A stretch of DNA of 64,000 nt from Thermococcus henrietii (GCF_900198835.1 NZ_LT900021.1:1364001-1428000), one strand, 5' to 3'. Positions 17,703-28,131 are shown, counted from the first letter of the stretch. Notes: a model not told the origin generated them from the sequence alone. Numbers and translations are program-made.

Positions 17703-19070
17703 ATGGAGGCACTTGAAAGGGCCCTTAAGTGGGCTGAGGAAAACCTGAAGGCTGAGTACATCGAGCTGCGCTACGAGGACCTCAGGAAGACCACGCTCGG
17801 CCTCAAGGATGGAGTCTTCACGAGCTTTACAGGGAAACTCCACAGGGGCGTTGCCATAAGGGTTCTGGCGGACGGTGCCTGGGGCTTCGCCTCGACCAGT
17901 GAGCTTGAGAACCTCGAGAAGAAGATTGAAGAGGCCTACAAGCTCGCCAGAGCGGCCGCGCAGACGAAGAAGGAGAAAATCCAGCTGGCCGAGATAAAGC
18001 CGGTCGAGGACTTCGTGAAGAGCAAGATGAAGCTCAAGCCGAGGGAAGTGGACATCGAGGAGAAGGTTTCCCATCTCAGGGAGCTTGAGAGGCTCCTCAA
18101 GGAGGACAGGGCAGTTAAGAGCGTTCAGATTCGCTACGAGGACGGCGGTGGAAGGAAAATCCTCCTCACCAACGAGGGAACGAGGATAGAATGGGACTAC
18201 AACTACCTCTACCAGGGAGCATACGTTACCGGAAAGGCCGATGGAAAGCTCGCGATGGCGAGGGACAGCATTGGCGCGGTGGATTACGGCTGGGAGCTCA
18301 TGACTGAGATAGAGCCGAACGAGAAGGTCACCGAGAGGGTTCTGAGAAAAATGCACAGCCAGCTTAAGGGCGTTGCCCCGAAGCGCGGTGAGTTCCCGAT
18401 AGTTGCAGGTCCGATAGTCGTCGGAATCATCGCCCACGAGGCCCTTGGCCACCTCGCCGAGGCAGACCTCACGATAAACTCGCCCTTCAAGGACCTAATC
18501 GGCAAGCAGATTGCACCGGAGTACGTCACGATGAGCGAGCGCTACGTCGAAGGTGGCTTCGGAAACGACAAGTACGACGACGAGGGCGTTCCGGTTAAGG
18601 ACATTCACATCATCGAGAACGGGATCCTGAAGGAGATAATGCTCAACCGCGAGTACGCCCACAAGTGGGGCATGGAACCCAACGGCCACGCGAGGGCCGA
18701 GAGCTACCGCTACCCGCCGATAATCAGGATGCGCAACACGGTCTTCGAGCCCGGCGACCACTCCTTCGAGGAGCTCATCGAGGACATCAAGTTCGGCTAC
18801 TACGTCGTCGACTTCCGCGGCGGCCAGGCCCAGCTCAACAGCGCCTTCCAGGTCGGCGTGCAGGAGGGCTACGTCATCAGGAACGGCGAGATAGCGGAAC
18901 CGATAAGGGACACCTCGATTACCGGCGTCGCGATAGAGGCCCTCAAGAAGATAAGCGCCGTCGGCAAGGACTTCGGCCTCGAGGTCGGCTTCTGCGGAAA
19001 GGGACAGACCGCCTTCGTGAGCTCAGGAGGGCCGCACATGAGGTTTGACGGAGGCATTCTTATCGGGTGA
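17703..19070 (+). CDS. tldD: TldD family zinc metalloprotease (catalytic subunit), pair 1
   Basis: 455 aa from ATG 17703 with GGTGATG just upstream. The HEALGH motif at residues 245-250 (HExxxH) is the zinc site of TldD, which with TldE degrades unfolded peptides in a heterodimeric chamber. Further marks are YDDEGVPVKDIHIIENGILKEIMLNREYA and the C-terminal CGKGQ. Immediately followed by tldE (10 bp). A second pair sits at 61153-63904. Confidence 0.92.
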   Translation: MEALERALKWAEENLKAEYIELRYEDLRKTTLGLKDGVFTSFTGKLHRGVAIRVLADGAWGFASTSELENLEKKIEEAYKLARAAAQTKKEKIQLAEIKPVEDFVKSKMKLKPREVDIEEKVSHLRELERLLKEDRAVKSVQIRYEDGGGRKILLTNEGTRIEWDYNYLYQGAYVTGKADGKLAMARDSIGAVDYGWELMTEIEPNEKVTERVLRKMHSQLKGVAPKRGEFPIVAGPIVVGIIAHEALGHLAEADLTINSPFKDLIGKQIAPEYVTMSERYVEGGFGNDKYDDEGVPVKDIHIIENGILKEIMLNREYAHKWGMEPNGHARAESYRYPPIIRMRNTVFEPGDHSFEELIEDIKFGYYVVDFRGGQAQLNSAFQVGVQEGYVIRNGEIAEPIRDTSITGVAIEALKKISAVGKDFGLEVGFCGKGQTAFVSSGGPHMRFDGGILIG

Positions 19071-19080
19071 GGTGATGACG

Positions 19081-20406
19081 ATGGAGAATCTCATACGCTA
19101 CGCTGAGAAGCTCTTCGATGAGGTTGAGATTGCCGTTTACCGCTCGAGGGAGGTTAGCGCCAACGTCGAGCTCAACGAGATTTCGATGGCCTCGACGAGA
19201 AGCGGTGCGGTAACGATAATCCGCGGTATAAAGGACAAGCGCCTCGGTCTGGCCATAGTGGACAGCGACGAGGAGAAGCGCGTCAGGGAGGCCATAGAGC
19301 AGGCCGCGAAGATGGCGAGGCTCAACAGCAGGGACGAGAAGTGGGTCTCCCTGCCGGAGCCGGGGAAGTACAGGGAGAAGCCCAAGCCCAACTACGAGCT
19401 GAAGGAGGCCTCTCCCGACGTCCTCGTCGAGATGCTCGTCAAGGGCATAAGGCTCGCCCGCGAGAAGGACGAGCACGTGATCGTCGCCGGCGGGGAGGGA
19501 GGCGTCAGCTGGGAGGAGAGGCAGATAGTGAACTCCCACGGAATAGACGTCTTCCAGGAGGGCGGCGCGGCGTTCTTCTTCGTCGAGCTGGTAGGCAGGA
19601 AGGGCGACGTTGTAACGCCGGGCATCTTCGACTTCGACGCGAAGAGGAATTTGAATCTCGACGTTGAAGGCGTCGTCGAGAGGGCAGTCCAGAAGGTCAA
19701 GTGGGCCTACAGCGTCAAGCCGAGCAGGAACGAGGAGGTTCCGATAATCCTCGGTCCCTGGGCAATCGCCGGCCTCTTCAGCTACGCGCTCCTCCCGGCC
19801 TTCAGCGGTGAAAGGCTCGTCAAGGAAACAACGCCCCTGGCCGGCAAGGTGGGCGAGAAGATCGCGAGCGACGTGATAACGCTCTACGACGACCCGTTCC
19901 ACGAGCTCTCGCTTGAACCGGTAATAGCGGACGGCGAGGGCGTTCCGACGAGGAAGAACGTCCTAATCGAGAACGGAACCTTCAGGGGCTTCGTCTGGGA
20001 CAACTACTGGGCGAAGGTTTACGGAACCGAGAGCACAGGAAACGGGAAGAGGGACTTGAGGAGCGGCGGAATCAACATCGGCTTCCACAACGTCGTCATA
20101 GAGAAGGGCAAGCGCTCGCTTGAGGATATGATAGCCGAAATCGAGCGCGGCTACTTCGTGGACGGATTCCAGGGCGCGCACTCCAGCAACCCGGACAACG
20201 GAAACTTCGCGGTGACGGCGAACCCGGCGTTCCTCATAGAGGACGGTGAAGTCGTCGGCTCGAGCGTCTTCCTCATCGCCGGAAACGTCTACGAGCTCCT
20301 CGGGCAGGCGAGCGAGGTAAGCAGGGAGCAGACCGTGATGCCATTCATGAACATCCTAACGACGCCCTTCATAAGGTTCGAGAACGTGAAGATAGCGGGG
20401 AAGTGA
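19081..20406 (+). CDS. tldE: TldE/PmbA family protein (non-catalytic subunit), pair 1
   Basis: 441 aa from ATG 19081 (GGTGA at 19071). Same fold as TldD but without HExxxH: the corresponding region reads PIILGPWAIAGLFSYALLPAFSG. DGEGVPTRKNVLIENGTFRGFVWDNYWAKVYG and NPDNGNFAVTANPAFLIEDGEVV are PmbA/TldE signatures. Forms the dimer with the upstream tldD product; part of the same operon. Confidence 0.92.
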   Translation: MENLIRYAEKLFDEVEIAVYRSREVSANVELNEISMASTRSGAVTIIRGIKDKRLGLAIVDSDEEKRVREAIEQAAKMARLNSRDEKWVSLPEPGKYREKPKPNYELKEASPDVLVEMLVKGIRLAREKDEHVIVAGGEGGVSWEERQIVNSHGIDVFQEGGAAFFFVELVGRKGDVVTPGIFDFDAKRNLNLDVEGVVERAVQKVKWAYSVKPSRNEEVPIILGPWAIAGLFSYALLPAFSGERLVKETTPLAGKVGEKIASDVITLYDDPFHELSLEPVIADGEGVPTRKNVLIENGTFRGFVWDNYWAKVYGTESTGNGKRDLRSGGINIGFHNVVIEKGKRSLEDMIAEIERGYFVDGFQGAHSSNPDNGNFAVTANPAFLIEDGEVVGSSVFLIAGNVYELLGQASEVSREQTVMPFMNILTTPFIRFENVKIAGK

Positions 20407-20507
20407 ACAGACCATTCTATCCTCTTCCATCATCTTTCTATTTTTCTCCTTGCGGGTGTTTTATCGGGAAAACACCCACTTTAAAGTCCCGTTCTCCGCG
20501 CAAAACA

Positions 20508-21503
20508 TTACTTAAGAACCCTGAAGTCAATTGAGATGTTGAACTGCCTCGGCGCGTAGGGGCGGACCTTTCTCCGCTCAAGGAACTCGACCGAAAAGCC
20601 CAGCTCCCGCGCGACGGCCTTAATCTTCGCTTCGTGCTCCGAGTAGAGGCCCTCCTCCGGACCGAAGCCGTAGTAGTGGATTACGCCCCCGCCTCTAACG
20701 CTCAGCATCGCTTCCCTCAGAAAGCGGTCCGCGAACTTGGGCAAGTTCATTATCACGCGGTCGGCCCTGAGCTTTCCGGCAACTTTTCTCACGTCCCCGA
20801 GGATTGGCACGACGTTGTACGCTTTGTTCAGCCCGATGTTCTCCTCGAGGTAGCGAACCGCCCATGGGTTCAGGTCACAGGCAAAGACGAGCCTCGCCTT
20901 CCTCGCGAGGAGGATTGAATATGGCCCAACCCCGGCGAACATATCGAAGACAACCTCGCCATGCTTCGCCTTCCTGAAAATCCTCATTCTCTCCGTGGCG
21001 AGGCGGGGTGAGAAGTAGACCTTGGCGACGTCGAGCCTGAGCCGTATCCCGTTCTCGCGGTGGAGGGTTTCGGTTCTCTTCTCTCCAGCGAGGTGGATTA
21101 GCTCCCTAACGCGGTATTCGCCTTCAACCTTACCCCCCTTGGCGAAGACTGCTTTGATGTGCCTGTGAACCCTGAGGATTGCCTCGCCGATTGCCTTGCC
21201 GTAGGGCATCAGCTCGTCGGGGAGCTCGATTATCGCGATGTCGCCGATTATGTCGAAGGAACTTGGGAGGAGGGATTTAACCTCATCGGGGACGTCAACT
21301 ACCTCGCGGTAGCTGTGGGGTCTTCTCTCAAGCCTCTCGAACTCGGCCTCGACCAGCTCGAAGCCTTCAACCTCTCTCGTGATGGGAAACAGAACGAACT
21401 CACCCTCCCGCTTGACAGCGTATCCCTTCGCCAGAACGCCAAGCTCGATGAGCTTCCTCCGTACTTTCTCGGCCTCTTGCTTGGGGACTTTGACGGCGAG
21501 CAT
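20508..21503 (-). CDS. trm5: tRNA (guanine37-N1)-methyltransferase Trm5
   Basis: 331 aa. SAM-dependent methylation of G37 next to the anticodon, needed for reading-frame maintenance and as the first step towards wyosine derivatives. N-terminal D1-type domain (residues 1-70), FSPRLATERMRI, SAM motif VFDMFAGVGPYSILLA, ACDLNPWAV, catalytic NLP and the C-terminal VRPYAPRQFNISIDF. Thermococcales have two Trm5 forms (5a and 5b); presence of the D1 domain favours the Trm5b form, with modest confidence. Confidence 0.88.
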   Translation of the reverse strand: MLAVKVPKQEAEKVRRKLIELGVLAKGYAVKREGEFVLFPITREVEGFELVEAEFERLERRPHSYREVVDVPDEVKSLLPSSFDIIGDIAIIELPDELMPYGKAIGEAILRVHRHIKAVFAKGGKVEGEYRVRELIHLAGEKRTETLHRENGIRLRLDVAKVYFSPRLATERMRIFRKAKHGEVVFDMFAGVGPYSILLARKARLVFACDLNPWAVRYLEENIGLNKAYNVVPILGDVRKVAGKLRADRVIMNLPKFADRFLREAMLSVRGGGVIHYYGFGPEEGLYSEHEAKIKAVARELGFSVEFLERRKVRPYAPRQFNISIDFRVLK

Positions 21504-21958
21504 CGGAGGATGTTAGTGGGGAGGTTTTTAAAAATGCCTGTCGCTGAGGGTTTAAAGTTTTTCAAAAAGGAACTCCTCCACAACTGTTGAATTTCAAAAG
21601 AGCACCTTATCTTCCGCCAGCGCTGAAGCTTTTGGAAAAAGCTTCACCAAGGAAACTTTGCCTTCGCAAAGCTTCATCAAAGTTTGTGATTCCTTCATCA
21701 AGGGCTTCTTTTTGGATGTTTGCACTTTTAATAGACTCGTGTAAAATGCGAATTCCTATCTTTTGTGAAGCTTTCTCGCTTGGGTTTGCTTTTTTTCTCG
21801 CGCTCCGAAGGAGCGTCTCTTAGAGAAACCCCTCCCTAATGGCTCCTTTGAAAAGAATTCTCTGAGAGTACTGCCACTTAAGAGTACAAACTCCTTAAAA
21901 TTTCATTCTTAGAGAAGAATCACAAACCTTGGTCAAACTTCGCCTGCGCGAAGTTTGA

Positions 21959-21959
<1 letters not shown>
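21504..21959. repeat. Hairpin-rich non-coding segment next to the left att site
   Basis: No credible gene. It is AT-rich and packed with inverted repeats: GAAGCTTTT-GGA-AAAAGCTTC (21625-21645), CTTTGC-CTTC-GCAAAG (21656-21671), CGCTCC-GAA-GGAGCG (21801-21815), TCTCT-T-AGAGA (21816-21826), and an 11-bp stem TCAAACTTCGC with loop CTGC at 21933-21958 that abuts the att core. This was the original downstream flank of tRNA-Arg before integration, so hairpins may be tRNA transcript terminators or a scar of repeated insertion. Confidence 0.6.
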
Positions 21960-23059
<1,100 letters not shown>

Positions 23060-23076
23060 CTTCCACCATCTCCCCA

Positions 23077-23148
23077 ATTTTAGGTTTTATAAAGGTTTCA
23101 GTGGAGGACACACCTTCTTTCGGGATTTTAGGTTTTATAAAGGTTTCA
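23077..23148 (+). repeat. Tandem 24-nt repeats containing TATA boxes
   Basis: ATTTTAGGTTTTATAAAGG followed by TTTCA occurs at 23077-23100 and again, identical, at 23125-23148 (48-bp period). Each contains TTTATAAA preceded by a purine-rich stretch, so they can be two tandem promoters or binding sites for the downstream replication operon. Confidence 0.65.
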
Positions 23149-23231
23149 CTTGGGAAATAAAGGACAAATATGGGATATTCAACTGGTAGCCTTTAAAAAA
23201 GCACAACGGGGCAAACTTTATGGTGAAGGTG

Positions 23232-23795
23232 ATGAAAAACGAGACCCTCACACAGATGAATATCGAAACGGTAGCAAACGCGGCAGTGACGAACGCACAG
23301 GCTGGTACTGTTCTGGACAATTTTGTCCAGAATTGGGACAGGAGGCTTAAGCAATTTTCAACTTCCGTATATACGGAAGTGCCTATGCTGGTGTCGCTCG
23401 GAAAAGAAGTTTGTTCGAAACAAAGAGAGGACTTCCCCTACTACAACAGCGACCCCACAAAAAGAAACGGAGACATCTTTATATGGAAAAGGGAACTCAC
23501 CGAAGAAGAGAAAGAGAAACTAAAGGAGTGGCGCGACGAGGAAAAATTCGCAGTTCTCCTCGTCGGAAAAACCCAGCTCCCAATAACTGTGAAAGTAAAA
23601 GAGAACCAGTGGGCTTTTAGAGTCAGGATTCCCGCCTCAGTGAGCAGACTGTTCTTTATGGGCAAGCACTCAGCCCAGGTAAAAGTCTTCGAGAACGGCC
23701 TCCTCATCAAACTGCCCAAGAACATCCTGAACCCCCAATTCTTCGACTTCAAAAACGGAGAAGAATTACTGAAAGGAGGGAGCAACGATGAGTGA
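23232..23795 (+). CDS. Small putative DNA-binding regulator of the element
   Basis: 187 aa from ATG 23232 (GGTGAAGGTG upstream; TATA-like CTTTAAAAAA near 23189). The C-terminal half, ITVKVKENQWAFRVRIPASV and VKVFENGLLIKLP, resembles a swapped-hairpin AbrB-like beta domain, and similar 'xFxxxIPxR' stretches occur in the 35513 and 37756 genes. The first ~45 codons contain two strong palindromes and an internal copy of the element promoter, so the functional protein may start later, for example at ATG 23384. Its stop overlaps the primase-helicase start by 8 nt, suggesting an operon. Function inferred. Confidence 0.6.
   Translation: MKNETLTQMNIETVANAAVTNAQAGTVLDNFVQNWDRRLKQFSTSVYTEVPMLVSLGKEVCSKQREDFPYYNSDPTKRNGDIFIWKRELTEEEKEKLKEWRDEEKFAVLLVGKTQLPITVKVKENQWAFRVRIPASVSRLFFMGKHSAQVKVFENGLLIKLPKNILNPQFFDFKNGEELLKGGSNDE
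23311..23380 (+). promoter_or_regulatory. Two palindromes flanking an internal promoter
   Basis: TTCTGGACAA-TT-TTGTCCAGAA (23311-23332, 10-bp arms) is followed by GAGGCTTAAGCAATTTT (23342-23358), which matches the promoters of the element's other operons, and then by the perfect 20-bp palindrome ACTTCCGTATATACGGAAGT (23361-23380). An operator before the BRE/TATA and one at the expected start site is the layout of a tightly regulated archaeal promoter. Confidence 0.65.
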
Positions 23796-26700
23796 AGCCC
23801 CCACCACAACACAAACCACCAACCAGTCCCCAGTTAGAACAGAGAAAAAACCCCTTAAAAAGACTGCCCTCACCGTCCAAGTCGAGAAGATACTCGACTA
23901 CCTGAACCAGTTCTACTTCGAGTGGCAGGGCTATCCAAAGGACAACCCCGATTACCTCGTCCGCATATGCAAGAACAAAAAAGACCGCTGGGAAGAAAAA
24001 CACTTCTCCCTCCCCCAAGTCGCAAGAAGGGATGAGGAGCTAAAAAACTTCATAACGGACGCCATATGGAACAAAAAGAGTCTGTATAACAGCATCAGAG
24101 CTTACAGTAGGGGAGCGAGCTTGAAAAAGTGCGGTGGAAAAGCCTGTTTTAAGGCGTTCAAAGCCATCCAAAAAGGGAGCAGTAGGGTTCTCCTGCTGGA
24201 TATTGACAAGGAGGGTCACGAGCCGTTCACCATCGAGGAGTTTGAGAAGGAGTTCAGGGAGCTCCTAAAGGAGATGAAGGATGCGGGCATCAAGTTCGTG
24301 TATTACAACAGCGGGCGTGGCGTCCACATCCGCATACTGCTTGATGAGCCACTGAGCGAGAACGAATACGGCAAAGTGATAGAAACACTGGCCCAGTATC
24401 ATCGGGAGATACTCAAGGAGGGGAGGCCTACTCTAACCATAGACACACAGGTTGGCGACTTGGCGAGAGTCTTCAGGACAGTCGGCTCTTACAACCACAA
24501 AAACCCGGTAGCACTTGTGGGCTCCGATATGAGGGGCATCGAAGGGGTCACTGAGAAGAAGAAACTCCTCCAGTTTGTGAAGGAAAAAGAGGGACTTCTC
24601 CAGAGGGTGAACGAAGCGGAAAAAACTCCGGATGAGAAATTCGATATATACAGTAACGATTTTGAAAACATCGCTAAGAAAATTGCCGAGATATGGAAAC
24701 CCTATTACAGAGAGGGGACGAGGCAAAACCTCGCCCTGCTACTGGCCGGCATCCTGAAAAAATACACAGTGTTAGATGAGGACAAAGTGGAGAAACTCTT
24801 CAGGGAAATTATCGAGAACTTGAAAGATGACGAAGAGGCTGTCAGATTAGGTGGCTTGCAAAATACCCTGAAAAAAGACAACCCAGCAACGATTACCCTC
24901 TTCTTCCTAAAGGGAGATAAAGGAGAAATTATTGACAGGAGCGGGCGGTTAGAGCAATTCTGCAGTGTGAACAACCTTAGCAAAGAACAGGGAGCAAAGA
25001 CCCTCGAAGAGCTCATAGAAAAAACAAGGGGAGCTTTGAAGGAAAAAGGATTAGCAGTCAAAGCGAGAGGGCTCATAGGCAGGAAACAATTTCAAAGAAA
25101 AATAACCCGGAAAGGGGTCGTGATAAGCTCTCTCGAAGTTTACAAGGATAAGGTAAAACTGTCCACAGCAAGATACAACGAGGAGGAGGGCAGGTGGGAA
25201 GTAATAGGCGAAGACGCCGTTTTTGATGGGAGCTTTAGGCTAAGGAAGATTGAAGTAATAAGAAGCGCAGACAAAAAAGCACCAACAAAATACTTTACAA
25301 TAGACTTCGTCAGCAAAAACGGGGAAAAAGAAACCTTGGAAAGAGTAACACTCCCCGAGATGGCGAATATCTTCGCCTCAACAGAATATGCAGTTATGAA
25401 GTCTACAAGCGAACTCAAGAAAATATTCCAGGGGATTATCTCCATCCTAAAGGACAAAAATAACATACAAGAAGAGAGCCTTTTCGAAGGCTTTGAATTC
25501 GAGATTATACACGAAGATGACTACCAGCTCGTCACGCAAAAAAGTGGCGAGATTCTGAATAACCTCGTGAAAATTGACGAAACCGCAGGAGAAGTCAAGA
25601 ATATGACAAAGCTCCTAACCGCTATGAACTGCATAAAAGACGACAAGCTATTATTCTTGCTCGCAGGCACGAGCTTCTCAGCACCCCTAAACGAATTCAT
25701 AGAATACAAACCAATAATATGGATATACGGTCCCCCATCAGTCGGCAAAACAAGCTCAGCGAGAATTTTCACAGAAAAAGCCTGGGGAGTAGAAGCCCCG
25801 GATGCAGTGAACATCACGGGAAGCAACTTCAGACTGGACTACTACCTAAAAGTTGGCTCCGTCCCACTTCTCGTAGATGACATATCTGAAATTTCATACG
25901 GAAAACTCGTAGACTCCCTAAAGTCCTATGCAACCAGAAACACATCAAACATAAGGGGAAAAGCGGACTTGACGATAGAACAATACAAGCGGACTGCAAG
26001 CTTGATATTCCTCTCAAACTACAAATTAAAACTCAAAAGGAAAGACGAGGCCTTTTTGGATAGGGTATTCCAGTATGAAGTCCAAGAACAAGTATTTGAC
26101 GAAAACTGCCCAAGAGGACTGGTAAGCTCCCTCCCAAGAGGAATTTTTCCAAAAAGCGATTTCTTCGGCCTCATCTTCTACAAACACCCAAAAGATTTAT
26201 TCTACGAAAAAGCGGGCGAAATAGAAGAAAAAGTTGGGAGCATCATACCAAGCGTCACTGGAAGGAGAGCAGAATTTTGGGCAAAACTACTTGTGGGGCT
26301 TATTGGCTTCAGGAACTTCTTGCAAATCGCACTTGAAGGGTTCCAGAACTTAGACCCAAAAGAAAACAAAGAACTGGACCTACCCGAACTGAAAAAAGCC
26401 ACCGCAAACTTTGAAAAACGGCTCGACAGCATCATCGAAAAAGCTCCCGAGTTAATAAAAGAAATTGAGAGCACCCAAGACGACGACACTGTGCTTGCGA
26501 TATATGCAAAAGACATACTGAGAGCCATAGTCAAAGACTCCGACCTACGCATAAGCAGGACGAAAAGAGGAAAAGAATACTTCTATGTGACGAGGGTAGA
26601 ACTCGAAGAAGGAAGAAAAAGAGACAGGCAAAAAATACGGAGCCTCTTTGAACGGATAGACAGCCTCAACCAACTTAAAAAAGCCCTCGAAGCCCTCGAC

Positions 26701-27516
26701 TCAGACTTCGTTGAGATTGGCAGATACAAATTCAACAACAAAAAAATAACAGCACTCCAGATAGACGCCGAAGTCGCAAGAAACCTGATAGAAGAAGATG
26801 AGTGGGGAGGAAGAAGCATAGAAAAAGAGCCCACAGACACCGACATAGGATACGCCCTAACCGATGCCCTTGACGCCTTCTCAGAACGGGGCACGAAAAA
26901 AATAGTGAGCCCCTTCATACTCTACAACCACCTAAACGAAAAGCTAAGCCACTTCGGCCCCAAGTGGTCCACCTGGACAGAAGAAGATATGATACTCCTC
27001 CTGGAACAATTAGCAAAAGAAAAAGCCATAGAGAAAGTGCTGGGGCTTGATGGGACGCCGACCTACCTTGTCGCAGATAAGAAGAAATTCCTTGAGAAGT
27101 TCCCAGAACTCCTCAAAAAAGAGGCTGAAAACAAACTCAAACTCACAGAAACCCCCGAAACAGAAAACACGAACGAACCGATGCCCCCAGACGACCTACT
27201 CAAAAGAGTCATCACCAGCGTCCTCGGAGCCACCACAGAAACTGACGAAGAAGGCCACAAACGCCTCAAAATAGACGACGCCGTAAGAGCCTACAACACA
27301 ATTATGCCCAGAGAAGGCTACCCCACTTGGGGCCACTGGACAAGAGGAGACTTCCTCGATGTCGTTTACTACCTCAGAAAAGACGGCCTCGTCAAGAAAA
27401 CAAAACGGGGCAGTATGACTTACTACTACATCATCGGGGACGAGGAGAAGACGGTCGAACGCTTCGTCGAAGCCCTAAAGATGATTTACCAAGAACGCTG
27501 GGGAGACGATTGGTAA
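23788..27516 (+). CDS. Primase-helicase replication protein of the element
   Basis: 1242 aa. N-terminal archaeo-eukaryotic primase-like domain: DxD at D138/D140 (LLLDIDKEG), SGRGVHIR with H180, and RVFRTVGSYNHK at 227-238. A central P-loop ATPase has Walker A GPPSVGKTSS (K654) and acidic Walker B VDDIS (D697, D698), followed by a helicase-type IFLSNYK sensor; this suits a superfamily-3-like replicative helicase. The C-terminus (~1180-1220) looks like a winged helix. Similar prim-pol/helicase fusions drive replication in archaeal plasmids and viruses. Coupled to the regulator upstream; iterons follow directly downstream. Coding strand strongly A-rich. Confidence 0.85.
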   Translation: MSEAPTTTQTTNQSPVRTEKKPLKKTALTVQVEKILDYLNQFYFEWQGYPKDNPDYLVRICKNKKDRWEEKHFSLPQVARRDEELKNFITDAIWNKKSLYNSIRAYSRGASLKKCGGKACFKAFKAIQKGSSRVLLLDIDKEGHEPFTIEEFEKEFRELLKEMKDAGIKFVYYNSGRGVHIRILLDEPLSENEYGKVIETLAQYHREILKEGRPTLTIDTQVGDLARVFRTVGSYNHKNPVALVGSDMRGIEGVTEKKKLLQFVKEKEGLLQRVNEAEKTPDEKFDIYSNDFENIAKKIAEIWKPYYREGTRQNLALLLAGILKKYTVLDEDKVEKLFREIIENLKDDEEAVRLGGLQNTLKKDNPATITLFFLKGDKGEIIDRSGRLEQFCSVNNLSKEQGAKTLEELIEKTRGALKEKGLAVKARGLIGRKQFQRKITRKGVVISSLEVYKDKVKLSTARYNEEEGRWEVIGEDAVFDGSFRLRKIEVIRSADKKAPTKYFTIDFVSKNGEKETLERVTLPEMANIFASTEYAVMKSTSELKKIFQGIISILKDKNNIQEESLFEGFEFEIIHEDDYQLVTQKSGEILNNLVKIDETAGEVKNMTKLLTAMNCIKDDKLLFLLAGTSFSAPLNEFIEYKPIIWIYGPPSVGKTSSARIFTEKAWGVEAPDAVNITGSNFRLDYYLKVGSVPLLVDDISEISYGKLVDSLKSYATRNTSNIRGKADLTIEQYKRTASLIFLSNYKLKLKRKDEAFLDRVFQYEVQEQVFDENCPRGLVSSLPRGIFPKSDFFGLIFYKHPKDLFYEKAGEIEEKVGSIIPSVTGRRAEFWAKLLVGLIGFRNFLQIALEGFQNLDPKENKELDLPELKKATANFEKRLDSIIEKAPELIKEIESTQDDDTVLAIYAKDILRAIVKDSDLRISRTKRGKEYFYVTRVELEEGRKRDRQKIRSLFERIDSLNQLKKALEALDSDFVEIGRYKFNNKKITALQIDAEVARNLIEEDEWGGRSIEKEPTDTDIGYALTDALDAFSERGTKKIVSPFILYNHLNEKLSHFGPKWSTWTEEDMILLLEQLAKEKAIEKVLGLDGTPTYLVADKKKFLEKFPELLKKEAENKLKLTETPETENTNEPMPPDDLLKRVITSVLGATTETDEEGHKRLKIDDAVRAYNTIMPREGYPTWGHWTRGDFLDVVYYLRKDGLVKKTKRGSMTYYYIIGDEEKTVERFVEALKMIYQERWGDDW

Positions 27517-28130
27517 GCTTTTTTTCTTCTCCCTCCTTCTCCATAAGCGGGACAAAAATATGAGATACACTGTGCCTTTCATATTTTCTGGGGACACTGG
27601 GACAGTATGGGGACACTGCCAATATTTCTTTAACTGTCCCATCCAAACGATAGCCTGGTGAACTCCCACTCAAAAATTCTTCAAGGGGGGCACTGGGACA
27701 GTGGTTTTTCGAGCATCGCATATTGTGGTAGGATTTGCGCAAAGGGGACACTGGGGCAGTGGGGGACACTTGTCGAAAAATTTTTAGTGTCCCCCGAATT
27801 TTGAGGCTGTGTGCTCTCTCGCTTAAGAATTCTTCAAAGGGGACAGTGGACAGTTGATTTTGGGTATCCAAAAATATAATTTGCACCCCTCTGTGAAAAA
27901 AATTAATCCCAAAAACTGCAAGTTCACTGTCCCCCCACCCCTTTGAATTTGAAGGCTATATTGCATACAGACCCAGAATCTGAGGGGGGACACTGGGGAC
28001 AGTAGACTTTACGATTGTAAACTATATTTGAATTTTGAGGCTGTATGCCCTCCAGCCTAAGAATTCTTCAGGGGGGACAGTGGGGACAGTAGAAGGGGTA
28101 AACAGGGGTGTCCCCTTTTTTATCACCCCT
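27517..28130. repeat. Iteron region, putative replication origin
   Basis: A 0.6-kb gene-free block with repeated GGGGACA(C/G)TGGGGACAGT-like units at 27590-27606, 27609-27620, 27685-27702, 27744-27771, 27839-27854, 27984-28003 and 28071-28090, and inverted ones at 27633-27640, 27786-27795 and 27925-27932. Several follow AAGAATTCTTCA (27824 and 28059 regions), and two units share a longer TTTTGAGGCTGTRTGC leader, so the basic unit is ~80-100 bp and degenerate. It lies directly after the primase-helicase gene and at the strand-composition switch point. Confidence 0.7.
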
Positions 28131-28131
28131 C

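Noticed and set aside
21587-21823. 78-codon frame in the hairpin-rich segment
   Set aside because: Runs through several perfect inverted repeats, has no RBS and reads as low-quality protein.
27431-27886. 151-codon minus-strand frame across the iterons
   Set aside because: Made of repeated iteron sequence and overlaps the primase-helicase 3' end; no promoter or RBS.
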